From positions 86,567-150,566 of the forward strand of contig NZ_NMWT01000001.1 of NCBI RefSeq assembly GCF_002860365.1: DNA of 64,000 nt, read 5' to 3'. Position numbers and translations under genes: made by a program. A model generated the notes under the pieces. That model did not search any database. It saw only the letters and a program-made list of their open reading frames with translations, and was not told where the DNA came from. Each line of letters begins with the position of its first letter. Position 1 is the first letter of the stretch. Below, piece by piece: positions 47,420-56,426 of the stretch. The stretch comes from Bifidobacterium parmae. Its GTDB lineage: Bacteria; Actinomycetota; Actinomycetes; Actinomycetales; Bifidobacteriaceae.

Positions 47420-48901
47420 ATGAGCGGATCCACCACACAGCGCACGGCGACGCCCGGACAACCGCAGGCAGCGCCCGCGAGGAACATGGGCCAGAAGATC
47501 GCATACGCGTTCGGAAATCTGGGACAGGCCGCGTTCTACAACACGATGAGCACGTTCTTCATCACGTTCGTGACCACCGCGCTGTTCATCGACGTGGACA
47601 AGACGCTGGCCGCGCGCCTCATCGCGGTGATCACCGGACTCGTGGTGGTCATCCGCATCGCGGAGATCTTCCTCGACCCGCTGCTCGGCAACCTCGTGGA
47701 CAACACGAACACCCGCTGGGGCCGGTTCCGCCCCTGGCAGTTCATCGGCGGCCTCGTGCCCGGCATCCTGCTGATCATGGTGTTCACCGGCCTGTTCGGC
47801 CTCGTGGACGTGAACACCGGCGTGTTCATGGTCCTGTTCGTCATCGTGTTCATCCTGCTGGACGTGATCTACTCGCTGCGCGACATCTCCTACTGGGGCA
47901 TGATCCCCGCGATCTCCTCCGACTCGCACGAACGCAGCACGTACACCGCGCTCGGCGCGTTCACCGGATCCATCGGCTACAACGGCGTCACCGTCATCGT
48001 CGTGCCCGTCGTCAGCTGGTTCACCTGGAAGTTCACCGGCCAATGGGAGCAGGGCCGCACCGGCTGGGCCGCGTTCGCCATCATCATCGCCGTGCTCGGC
48101 CTGCTGACCGCGTGGAGCGTCGCGTTCGGCACCCGCGAGAACCAGGGCGAGCTGCGCGCCAAGGCCGAGGCCAACGGCAACCCCATCGAGGCGTTCAAGG
48201 CCATCGCCCAGAACGACCAGCTCCTGTGGGTCGCCCTGAGCTACCTGCTGTACTCCGTGGCCAACGTCGCCACCACCGGCGTGCTCTTCTACCAGTTCAA
48301 ATACGTGCTCGGCGCGCCGGACAGCTTCTCCATCGCCGGCGTCATCCCGGTCATCACCGGACTGGTCACCACGCCCCTCTACCCGGTGCTCAACCGCCGC
48401 ATCCCGCGCCGCTGGCTGTACACCGCCGGCATGGCGTTCATGATCGCCGGCTACACGCTGTTCATCATCGCGCCCATGAACCTGCCCGTCGTCATCGTCG
48501 CGCTCGTCCTCTTCTACCTGCCCGCGCAGACCATCCAGATGACCGCCATCCTGAGCATGACCGACTCCATCGAATACGGACAGCTCAAGACCGGCAAGCG
48601 CAACGAGGCCGTCACCCTCTCCGTGCGCCCGATGCTCGACAAGATCGCCGGCGCGCTGTCCAACGGCATCGTGGGCTTCGTGGCCGTCGCCGCCGGCATG
48701 GTCGGCAACGCCACCGCCGCCGACATGACCGCCGCGAACATCCGCACGTTCAAGACCTGCGCCTACTACCTGCCGCTCGCAGGCATCGTCGCCAGCCTCG
48801 TCGTCTTCCTCCTGACCGTCAAGATCGACGAGAACATGCACGACCACATCGTCGAACAGCTCGAAGAACGACTCGCCTCCGAGGAAACCAACAAGCAGTA
48901 G
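47420..48901 (+). CDS. lacS: GPH-family sugar:cation symporter, likely lactose/galactoside
   Basis: A 493-residue permease; ATG at 47420 follows AAGGAGG. There are twelve transmembrane helices; the first segments (KIAYAFGNLGQAAFYNTMSTFF, FLDPLLGNLVDNTNTRWGRFRPWQ) are hallmarks of the glycoside-pentoside-hexuronide family. No C-terminal IIA domain as in streptococcal LacS. Divergent from lacZ, so lactose or a beta-galactoside is the expected substrate; specificity is inferred from context. Confidence 0.88.
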   Translation: MSGSTTQRTATPGQPQAAPARNMGQKIAYAFGNLGQAAFYNTMSTFFITFVTTALFIDVDKTLAARLIAVITGLVVVIRIAEIFLDPLLGNLVDNTNTRWGRFRPWQFIGGLVPGILLIMVFTGLFGLVDVNTGVFMVLFVIVFILLDVIYSLRDISYWGMIPAISSDSHERSTYTALGAFTGSIGYNGVTVIVVPVVSWFTWKFTGQWEQGRTGWAAFAIIIAVLGLLTAWSVAFGTRENQGELRAKAEANGNPIEAFKAIAQNDQLLWVALSYLLYSVANVATTGVLFYQFKYVLGAPDSFSIAGVIPVITGLVTTPLYPVLNRRIPRRWLYTAGMAFMIAGYTLFIIAPMNLPVVIVALVLFYLPAQTIQMTAILSMTDSIEYGQLKTGKRNEAVTLSVRPMLDKIAGALSNGIVGFVAVAAGMVGNATAADMTAANIRTFKTCAYYLPLAGIVASLVVFLLTVKIDENMHDHIVEQLEERLASEETNKQ

Positions 48902-48913
48902 GGCCGAGCTGAG

Positions 48914-48983
48914 GGTGCGGATGTTCGGGAGGAGGGGATTGTCATCTTTAGATGACAATCCCCTCCTCCCGAACATCCGCACC
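48914..48983 (+). promoter_or_regulatory. 70-bp perfect inverted repeat with regulon core, upstream of microcin-C-like peptide
   Basis: The core TGTCATCTTTAGATGACA is at 48940-48957, centre 48948.5, with perfectly paired arms of 34-35 bp. It begins 13 bp after the symporter stop and may terminate that transcript. A -10-like TATCTT at 48997-49002 starts 49 bp from the centre, and the peptide gene starts 104.5 bp from the centre. Confidence 0.85.
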
Positions 48984-49052
48984 GGTTATCCTGCGGTATC
49001 TTCTGTACCAAGAAATGCACCGCGCATTTCGGCTTTCACGAGGAGGTGAATC

Positions 49053-49130
49053 ATGCAGGATGAAGCGTTCATGATTTCCGAAGTAAACGATCCCGATATC
49101 TGCACCGCATACCGCGTTGGTGGCGGCTGA
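49053..49130 (+). CDS. Short precursor peptide, candidate microcin-C-like (MccA analogue)
   Basis: A 25-codon gene behind a strong AGGAGGTGA. The peptide begins MQDEAFMISE and ends CTAYRVGGG. It precedes a ThiF/MccB-type adenylating enzyme and an MFS exporter, the mccA-B-C order. Unlike classical MccA it ends in Gly-Gly-Gly rather than Asn and is much longer than seven residues; it also contains a single Cys. Either the C-terminal glycine is adenylated (as in ubiquitin-like and sulfur-carrier proteins) or a different modification applies. Confidence 0.7.
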   Translation: MQDEAFMISEVNDPDICTAYRVGGG

Positions 49131-49142
49131 TAAAAGGATTAT

Positions 49143-49170
49143 GGCGGGCTCCTTATCAAAGGAGCCCGCC
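49143..49170 (+). terminator. Attenuator hairpin between peptide and adenylating enzyme genes
   Basis: 12-bp perfect arms (49143-49154/49159-49170), loop ATCA, followed by GTTCTTATTT. Microcin C operons have a comparable hairpin between mccA and mccB that keeps peptide mRNA in excess. Confidence 0.88.
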
Positions 49171-49202
49171 GTTCTTATTTGAAGAAAATAGAAGGCGAGA
49201 AA

Positions 49203-50291
49203 ATGAAGATAAAAATAAGAAGCGGTCATGAAGTTCTACCGCTCGATTCGAAAACATCCATTATCGGGTCGATGACATCGGGATTAGCTCATCAATTCCC
49301 TGATCCAGATAATGAAATCGCAGCAGTCATTAACCAAGTCCTTAATGGTGAATATGACCTGGACGATGCCGTCGAACGTCTCGCCAATCTGACTCATTAT
49401 ACCAGAACGCAATCCCTGAATATAATCCGTGAAATTGAAAGAATGGGACACCTCGAAACCGTAGAGGAACCGACAACCTTAAGCGATGAAGAGAAACAAA
49501 GATATTCGAGGAGTAGCCGCTATCTCTCCTGGATCAACCAAGGCGAAATCTGCGGAAACTGGCATTTGCAAGAACTGCTCAAACAGAAGAGGGTAGCTGT
49601 TCTTGGGCTAGGCGGAATCGGAAGCGGCGTAGCTTACCACTTAGCGGCATCAGGGGTTGGACATATTCGAATTGTTGATTATGATACCGTCGAACTATCC
49701 AATTTAAGCCGTCAAATGCTGTTTGATGAAGAGGATATTGGCGCACTCAAGGTGGATGTTGTAAAGAATAAACTGCTTCATCTTAACCATAATGTTGAAG
49801 TTGATGGCGTTCAGCAACATATCCGAGGCAACAATGATATTATGAAACTGATAGACGGAATGGATTTCTTTTTCTGCTGCGCTGATTCTCCGGAAGAAAT
49901 TACGGAATGGGCTAATAACGCTGCACTGTATACGAATATTCCATGGATATCTTGCAGTTATAATGGTCCGATCGTTCAATGTGGCATATATGTCCCCTGT
50001 AAGACCGGTTGTTTCAGGTGTCTGATTGAATCAGTGACGAAAAAACTGGAATTGAAGCATCGTTCATCTGCGTATATGCATTTCCAAAGGGACGTGAACC
50101 CTGTTTTTGGGCCCATTGCACAAATATCCGCGGCATTATCTGCATATGAGGGAATCCGATATCTTCTTGACCTTTCCCCGCAGAGTGTCGGACGGATAAT
50201 ACATGTCAACATGTATAACTATTTCGACTCCTATGTAATCGATGTTCCACAAGATTGCCATCATGCACACATAGCGAAAGCGCGTGGATAA
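49203..50291 (+). CDS. ThiF/MccB-type adenylyltransferase
   Basis: A 362-residue enzyme; the ATG at 49203 follows GAAGGCGAG. The N-terminal 100 residues resemble the peptide-clamp/RRE domain of MccB (IIGSMTSGL, LDDAVERLANLT). The E1-like domain has the nucleotide loop VLGLGGIGSGVAYHLAASG, IVDYDTVELSNLSRQ (with the Arg finger), metal ligands in CKTGCFRC and a catalytic-loop ADSPEEI. It should adenylate the C-terminus of the 25-residue peptide. The stop codon touches the exporter start. Confidence 0.88.
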   Translation: MKIKIRSGHEVLPLDSKTSIIGSMTSGLAHQFPDPDNEIAAVINQVLNGEYDLDDAVERLANLTHYTRTQSLNIIREIERMGHLETVEEPTTLSDEEKQRYSRSSRYLSWINQGEICGNWHLQELLKQKRVAVLGLGGIGSGVAYHLAASGVGHIRIVDYDTVELSNLSRQMLFDEEDIGALKVDVVKNKLLHLNHNVEVDGVQQHIRGNNDIMKLIDGMDFFFCCADSPEEITEWANNAALYTNIPWISCSYNGPIVQCGIYVPCKTGCFRCLIESVTKKLELKHRSSAYMHFQRDVNPVFGPIAQISAALSAYEGIRYLLDLSPQSVGRIIHVNMYNYFDSYVIDVPQDCHHAHIAKARG

Positions 50292-51518
50292 ATGAACTCA
50301 TTATGGAAAATGCCGGATTATCGTCATTGGTTCATTTCAGATACCACCGATGTGGTTGCAACGAGTCTACGGCTCTTTGCCATACCTTTGGTGATAATCT
50401 CCATGACGAAGTCAGAGTTCATATCTGGCATCGTAGTCACATTGGTGTCGGTCACGACTATGATTGCCACACCAATTGGCGGCGCTATTGCCGATCGTCG
50501 TAATCGACGGCGAATGATGATGCTTCTCGGAGTCATAGGTGCGTCTCTCTCTGTCATTGCCGTCATTTTGATCTGTGTCGGAAATCAGATATCCACATGG
50601 ATGTTTATTGGAATTGTCATTTTCTTTGCATTGAACTCCGGATTGTTGTGTCCATCAAATAATGCGATACTGAAATCCATTGTTCCTGTTAAACTTTTCG
50701 CAAAATCCCAGGCAATACGCGAAACTCGCGAATCCTGCGTTGGAATCCTGTCAGGAGCCGTTGGCGGTTTCTTCTACAGACTTTCTCCTTGGGGTCCTTT
50801 TGCTGCATGTGGAGTCATGCATATTATCAGTGCTATCTCAGCGAAGAAGCTTTCAAACCCAACAGTTTCTGTGGAAGATAATGAGGATGAGTCATTTATT
50901 GAAAGTTTGAAAAATGGGTTCGTATGGGTGATGTCCAGCTCCCGTTTTCGTAGTTATCTGGCCTTTGGTGCAGTTTGCAACATAGCTTGTACCGGAATTA
51001 TTATTGGCACACAGCTTATGCTGGCGGCAAGAGGAACGGATCCGATTCTGATAGGTCTAATTGACGGCGTTATGGGAATAGTGATGCTCCTAGGATCATT
51101 GTGTGCGATGAAAATCACCGAAACGCTATCTCCTGGATTGATTGCAACCTTAACGGTAGTCTTATTTGGAATTTCCCTTGTCCCGATGATTTTCACGGAT
51201 AACTATTATGTTATTCTTGCATGCGTTTCATTGGGAGGTTTCCTGTTTCCAGCTTGTAATTCTTCACTCCTCGGCTTCCTGTACGGGCATACTCCGAATA
51301 ATATGCAAGGGCGGGCGGATTCGGTAATGGAGACCGTATTGTCCGTTTTCAGTTCATTTACACCGGCGCTCGTTGGTTGGATATTGGAATCGCCGTCCGG
51401 TTTTACCGGAGTGGTAATTCTTTGTGTCACATGTTCTGCGGTATCTATGCTGATCACTCTAGGAAAACCACTTAGATCCATTCCGCAAACGAAATTCTGG
51501 GATACGACCACTTTGTAG
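50292..51518 (+). CDS. MFS exporter (MccC-like position)
   Basis: A 408-residue protein with about twelve transmembrane helices and the MFS loop GGAIADRRNRRRMM between helices 2 and 3. The start immediately follows the previous stop. In microcin C loci the third gene is an MFS exporter that also gives self-immunity; the same is expected here. No MccE- or MccF-type immunity gene follows. Confidence 0.85.
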   Translation: MNSLWKMPDYRHWFISDTTDVVATSLRLFAIPLVIISMTKSEFISGIVVTLVSVTTMIATPIGGAIADRRNRRRMMMLLGVIGASLSVIAVILICVGNQISTWMFIGIVIFFALNSGLLCPSNNAILKSIVPVKLFAKSQAIRETRESCVGILSGAVGGFFYRLSPWGPFAACGVMHIISAISAKKLSNPTVSVEDNEDESFIESLKNGFVWVMSSSRFRSYLAFGAVCNIACTGIIIGTQLMLAARGTDPILIGLIDGVMGIVMLLGSLCAMKITETLSPGLIATLTVVLFGISLVPMIFTDNYYVILACVSLGGFLFPACNSSLLGFLYGHTPNNMQGRADSVMETVLSVFSSFTPALVGWILESPSGFTGVVILCVTCSAVSMLITLGKPLRSIPQTKFWDTTTL

Positions 51519-51602
51519 AGTGTTTGCGTGCATAGTGAATAAATGTTAATTCGAACGGTTCGTTCGCATAAAGAAACCATCAATCCTTCAACGGGTATAA
51601 AA

Positions 51603-51634
51603 GTGGGGCTGCACTCTGACGAGTGCAGCCCCAC
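51603..51634. terminator. Bidirectional terminator between MFS exporter and adhesin
   Basis: 14-bp perfect arms (51603-51616/51621-51634), loop TGAC. On the minus strand it is followed by TTTTATA, so it can end the adhesin transcript as well as the plus-strand exporter operon. Confidence 0.85.
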
Positions 51635-51741
51635 AAATTTCCGCCGGGGAGAGAAGAAGGAAGAGAACCGGCGGGGTTCCGGCCAGATTGTCGTCCGGCC
51701 GGAAGAATCATCGCGGCAGAGAGCGGTCCCTGCCGCTTCGG

Positions 51742-54700
51742 TCAGACCACGGATTGCCCGCCGGGAACCGGATTGGCGGTTTCGACGGCATCCGCGTCGG
51801 CGTTCTCGGCATCGACGGTTTGCATCGTGCCGGAGTGGCGGCCGCCGGCGTTGTTCCCGCGCCTGAACCTGCGGGCGGCGACCAGTCCCACGCCGACGGC
51901 GAGCAGCGTGATCGCCGCGGCGATCACGCCCTGGATGGCGGCGCCGGTGTGGGCGAGCCCGGTCCGGTAGCCGTTCCAGTCGTCGGTGTTGCTGACCACC
52001 TCGGTATCGGGGCAGACGAGCCTGCCGTCGATCGTGACCGCGTCATCGGGTGCGGACGTCTCGTCCTTGCCGTCGAACGGATCCGGGTCGGAGACGACGC
52101 ATTCGATCAGAGGCGTGCCGGTGACCGTGGCGCGGTCGGTGTGATGGTCGGTCACGCCCTTGAGGACGCCCTTGACCTCGACGCTCTCACCGGGCTTGAG
52201 GATGCGGCTGTCCCAATCGGCGGGGTATTCGAGATCGGTCACCCGGCCGTCGCCGGCGACCAGTTGGTCCTTGAGATTCAGGTCCTTGGTGCGGTACCAT
52301 GCGCCCTGCTTGGTGTCAGGGTCGGTGGTGCTGGTGTTGGTGATGGTGAACACGATGCGCGTGTCGCCCTGCATGGCCAGCGCGTCCTTGACCTGATCGC
52401 GGTCGCCGGCCGGCCAGCCGGAGGCCTCGTCCCATTTCTCGATCTTCAGGCTCGGTGTCATGTCGGGCGTGTGCGTCTCGACCTGGTTGGAAGGCCGTTT
52501 GGTGCCGTTGAGGGTTTCGTCGAACCGGTTGGCGATGTGTTCTCCGGTCTTGACGCGCTTGCACTGGATGAACGCGGTCCATGCCTGCTCGCTTTCGTCG
52601 TCGCCGCTGACGAGGTCGAGCATGCGCTGGGTCGCGGCGACGGTGATCACGCCCTTGTCGTCCTGCGCGAGGGTGAACAGTTCGCCGCCGTATGCGCCGG
52701 CGTCGAAGCCGCTGCCGGCGATCTTCACGCCTTTATGGGCGATCACCTTGCCCTGTTCGGTCAGGTCGCGCATGGCGTACACGGCCCATTGGCCGGTGTA
52801 CTGGTCGTGCTCGGTGTCGAGCGGGTCGGTGATGCTCCAGTCGGTGACCTTCTGGTAGGCACGGTGAGCGGGCAGCACGGAGCTGTCGAGACGGTAGAGG
52901 AACAGGCTGTTGAGGTACACGCTCCGCTTGTCGATGGATTCGCCGTCCACCTTCACGACCACGTCCTTGGACGGGTTGACGGGTTTGAGGGGGTTGGCGA
53001 CCTCGTTGGTGTCCTTGCGGGTGTCGTTGACGACCTGCGTGGCCTTGTTCTTCACGATATGTCCGTCGGTGACCTTGATGACGGTCATCGGCAGGCTCAC
53101 CTCATAGCTCGTGCCCAGCATCGACTGGTCGATGGCCGGCTCCTTCAACGGGTCGTGGTCCTTCTTTTCGGCGTATTCCTTGAGGTTCTTGGGCTGGGGG
53201 TCGCCCTTGATGGTCTCGCCGGTGGCCGGCACCTTCGTGTCCGCGGTCTTGGCGTACACGTAGGCGACGCCGTCGATCGCCGCGATGTTGAACTTCGCGG
53301 TCACATCCTTGCCGGTCGCGGTGTCGGTGACCTCGATGCGCTTGTCGTCAAGGGAGAGATATTCGTCGTCCCAGTCATCGGTCATGCCGAGCCTCCAGAC
53401 CTTGTAGGCCTGGTTGGTCTGCTTGGCGTCGATGGTCACGCGGTAGTAGATCCGGTCGCCCAGCAGCGCGGTCTTGCCGTCGATGCTGATGGACGGGTCG
53501 GCCTGGGTGTCTTTCTTCACCGGCGTGAAGTCGGGCGGCTCGTTCCACACCCTGTTGCTCGGGGTGACCATGTTGTTCAGTGTCAATGCCCACTGGTTGC
53601 CGATCTTGGTGTCCGTGGGCGCGTCCTTGGCGACCGTGCCCTCGAAGCGGACGATGATGCGCGGGTTCGCGCCGTTGCGCCAGTTGGTCTTCACGTATCC
53701 GTCGGAGAACACGAGGCGCACCGCGTGCTGTCCGTCGTTCCACTGGGTCTCGTACTCGGTTTTCGGGATGAACTTGCCGGTGGACAGGTCGGTGACCTCC
53801 AGGGTCTGCTTGTCCACTTCAAGATGCTCGTCGTAGGTGTCGGTGACCGCCACCTCGCTGACGGAGTACGCGAGATTGCCGGGCAGGTGGGGCTGTGTCT
53901 CCAGACGGTATTCCACGCGCTGGCCCGGGTAGACGACCCTGCCGTCCACGGACGCCTGGTCGCCTCCCTGCGAGGATTCGCCGACCACGTCCTTGACGAC
54001 GGGCGGTATGTAGCCGCAGATCTTCGGTTCGTTCGTGGGGATGGTGTGCGTGTTGACGGTCTGGGATCCCTTGTTCGTCAGCGCCTTGCCATCCGGCGTG
54101 GTGCAGAACGACAGTTCGTCGCTCGACTGCTTGCCGAAGTCGTCGCGCACCTGGCCCGCGCCCTTGCCGTTGGCATAGGACGCCTTGCCGGGAATGAGCA
54201 GCGTGACCTGCTTCGCGGTCTTCAGCCCCTTCAATCCCTCGCGGTAGGCCTGGCCTGCGGTGGCGGTCACCGTGGTGCCTTCCATCGTGATCGTCCACTG
54301 GCCGGTGACGTCCCTGCCGTGGTTGGCGATGTCGGTGACGCTGGACTCGCGATCGGTGCCGGCATCGGCCTCGTACACCTTGATCTTCGACTTGTCGTCG
54401 GCGTCGAACAGGTAGTCGGCGGCCGACCAGTCGTCCGTGAGCGTCAGAGCCTCCGGGGCTTGGATGAGGTTTTTGGCGATGGTGCCGTTGACCACCGAGG
54501 CGACCCGGTCCCCGTCCAGAAGCGTCATATCGTCGGCGCCGGTCTGGTTGGTCTCCTTCGGGTCGATGACCGCCTCCCATTGGCCCTTCGCGTTCAGGCG
54601 GATCCAGCTCTTGTCGGGATTCGGCCGCCACGTATCGAACTGTTTCGTTCCGGCGTCGGCCTCGGGCTCGTGGTTCCACTTGCCCCACGCATGGTCCCTG

Positions 54701-56037
54701 ACCTGCTGGAAGTCGGAGGGCTTCGACACGGTCATGTCGAAGCTGAATTCGTAGACATGGTCCATGGGCATCTCGCCCTTGTCCGCCGAACGCGCGGCTG
54801 ACACCGTGTTCGATGCCTTGTCCCAGTTGATCTCGAACTCGCCGGAAACGTCGCGGTTGCCGTCGGTCCTGTCGATGAGCCTGTAGTTGTCCACGGAGTA
54901 TTCGACGCCGTTGGGTTCGATCACGTCGCGGAAACGTATCTCGTAGCCGCCGCGGCCGGTGCCGTACGTGATGGTGGTGCGGTTCGTCATCCGGTCGGCG
55001 CTCACGCCGTCCTCGATTTTCTTGACCGGGGGTTCGGGCGGCACCGAGCTCACCTTCCAGGATTCGGCCGGGTCGCGGTCCGCGGTGTCCACGGCCGCCT
55101 GCATGCGGCCCTGCTTGGGCACCTGAATGTCGATCCAGTACGAGCCCTCGGCCCAGTATTTCATGCCGAAATCCTTCGGCGAGGCGAGATTGTCGAGCTG
55201 GGTGTCCCCATTGCTGGAGAAGCTGATCGGCTTGCTCACGCTCTTCGCGGGCAGGTAGGGGCCGTTCTCGTAATGGATGATCGCGGTGCCGTTCAACGTC
55301 TCCTTGATCGCGGAACCGCCATTGTCTGCATGGATGACGTCGCCGATTGGGTCGGTGGAGCCGACCTGCATGTCGGTCTTCTGCTTGTGGCTGGTGGTCA
55401 CGTTCAGCTTGTAATCGACCGGCGGCTGGTTCTGCGCCAGCACGATCACGCGGAACGAGGCGTTCGGGTTGGAGTTAATCGACTCCTGCGCCAGTGAGTC
55501 AACGCTGCGCGTGCCGAGCTTGTCCTTCCACGTGGTCGAGGTCGAATACTTCTGACCCTGATACGTGTAGTCGCCCTTCGCCTCGGCCTTCCACTGTGCC
55601 TCCCAACGGTTCTTCGCGTTCGAGCTCACATAGCTGCCGTTGAACGAACCATCCGCCAATCGCACATAGCCCACAGCCACCAGACGGCAATCCGCGTTCC
55701 CGTCACCCGTATAGGAGCGTTGGCACTCATCGATCGCGTCGCTCAAAGTCTTGTTCATGTTCACGAACTGGTTCTGCCCGTTTGCCAGATCGGACGACAG
55801 ACGCACCTTCGCGTCACTCAACGCCGTCTTCATGCCATCCAGCGTGGCCGGCCACGAATCCTTGTAGATCCAATGCACATCGGCCGTCTGCGTCGGACCG
55901 CCGCCCGAACCGCCACCGTCCTCGCCGGAACCGCCGCCACCGTTATCGGCCAACGCGACCGGAACCAGGCAGGCCAGCAACGCCGCGGCGGCGGTGATCG
56001 ACGCCACCACGCCGGCGCCCTTCTTCCCGAACCTCAT
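51742..56037 (-). CDS. Sortase-anchored surface adhesin with repeated isopeptide-type domains
   Basis: A 1431-residue protein; the ATG at 56037 follows AAAGGA. The signal peptide (AGVVASITAAAALLACLVPVALA) is followed by a Gly/Ser-rich linker and a globular head. At least five repeats of about 150 residues follow; each starts like KKDTQADPSISIDGKTALLGDRIYYRV or SKDVVVKVDGESI and pairs strands with D/N-rich ends, as in antigen I/II-type isopeptide-forming adhesin domains. Near the end come LAHTG, a transmembrane helix and RRFRRG. Unusually, about 30 further residues follow the basic anchor. Likely binds host or microbial surfaces. Confidence 0.85.
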   Translation of the reverse strand: MRFGKKGAGVVASITAAAALLACLVPVALADNGGGGSGEDGGGSGGGPTQTADVHWIYKDSWPATLDGMKTALSDAKVRLSSDLANGQNQFVNMNKTLSDAIDECQRSYTGDGNADCRLVAVGYVRLADGSFNGSYVSSNAKNRWEAQWKAEAKGDYTYQGQKYSTSTTWKDKLGTRSVDSLAQESINSNPNASFRVIVLAQNQPPVDYKLNVTTSHKQKTDMQVGSTDPIGDVIHADNGGSAIKETLNGTAIIHYENGPYLPAKSVSKPISFSSNGDTQLDNLASPKDFGMKYWAEGSYWIDIQVPKQGRMQAAVDTADRDPAESWKVSSVPPEPPVKKIEDGVSADRMTNRTTITYGTGRGGYEIRFRDVIEPNGVEYSVDNYRLIDRTDGNRDVSGEFEINWDKASNTVSAARSADKGEMPMDHVYEFSFDMTVSKPSDFQQVRDHAWGKWNHEPEADAGTKQFDTWRPNPDKSWIRLNAKGQWEAVIDPKETNQTGADDMTLLDGDRVASVVNGTIAKNLIQAPEALTLTDDWSAADYLFDADDKSKIKVYEADAGTDRESSVTDIANHGRDVTGQWTITMEGTTVTATAGQAYREGLKGLKTAKQVTLLIPGKASYANGKGAGQVRDDFGKQSSDELSFCTTPDGKALTNKGSQTVNTHTIPTNEPKICGYIPPVVKDVVGESSQGGDQASVDGRVVYPGQRVEYRLETQPHLPGNLAYSVSEVAVTDTYDEHLEVDKQTLEVTDLSTGKFIPKTEYETQWNDGQHAVRLVFSDGYVKTNWRNGANPRIIVRFEGTVAKDAPTDTKIGNQWALTLNNMVTPSNRVWNEPPDFTPVKKDTQADPSISIDGKTALLGDRIYYRVTIDAKQTNQAYKVWRLGMTDDWDDEYLSLDDKRIEVTDTATGKDVTAKFNIAAIDGVAYVYAKTADTKVPATGETIKGDPQPKNLKEYAEKKDHDPLKEPAIDQSMLGTSYEVSLPMTVIKVTDGHIVKNKATQVVNDTRKDTNEVANPLKPVNPSKDVVVKVDGESIDKRSVYLNSLFLYRLDSSVLPAHRAYQKVTDWSITDPLDTEHDQYTGQWAVYAMRDLTEQGKVIAHKGVKIAGSGFDAGAYGGELFTLAQDDKGVITVAATQRMLDLVSGDDESEQAWTAFIQCKRVKTGEHIANRFDETLNGTKRPSNQVETHTPDMTPSLKIEKWDEASGWPAGDRDQVKDALAMQGDTRIVFTITNTSTTDPDTKQGAWYRTKDLNLKDQLVAGDGRVTDLEYPADWDSRILKPGESVEVKGVLKGVTDHHTDRATVTGTPLIECVVSDPDPFDGKDETSAPDDAVTIDGRLVCPDTEVVSNTDDWNGYRTGLAHTGAAIQGVIAAAITLLAVGVGLVAARRFRRGNNAGGRHSGTMQTVDAENADADAVETANPVPGGQSVV

Positions 56038-56426
56038 ACGAAATCCTTTCCCACATACGACAGAAGCGCCCCTCTCCGGGAAAGGGAGGAGACGGGGACT
56101 CCAGAACCCGCCTCCTCCCGGGTCCCTGGAAGAAAAGCACGCCCGCAAGTCCGACGGCCGGCCGCCGGACCCCGAACGCACCATCAGCATCGCCCCGCAT
56201 CGAGCGACGCTGCGGCGGACATGTGACGAAGATTGGCAACCCGTTCACGGATGAAACATGACGCGAATACTACATTTAGTGCATCGCTCTGCTTTGGATA
56301 CTAGATGTATGGAGTGTTCTGTATCTTTACGAAAGGCGATATATTCGCTACAATTAGCGATGTTAAAAGCCACCATTGCCTCTCACTGAAGCACACTAGG
56401 GTGGCATTTTTCTTATCGGAGGAACG
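56038..56426. other. Intergenic, promoter region between adhesin and Abi gene
   Basis: 389 bp with no supported gene. The left part is the adhesin leader; the right part is AT-rich with short palindromic stretches (GCTACAATTAGC near 56350) and should hold the Abi promoter. Confidence 0.45.

Noticed and set aside
47240-48982. Long open frame antisense to the symporter
   Set aside because: Composition dominated by Asp/Glu/Gly/His, an artefact of codon bias on the opposite strand.
51688-54801. 1037-codon open frame antisense to the adhesin
   Set aside because: Shadow of a high-GC gene: Val/Gly/Asp-rich without domain motifs, no ribosome-binding site, and fully covered by the well-supported adhesin.
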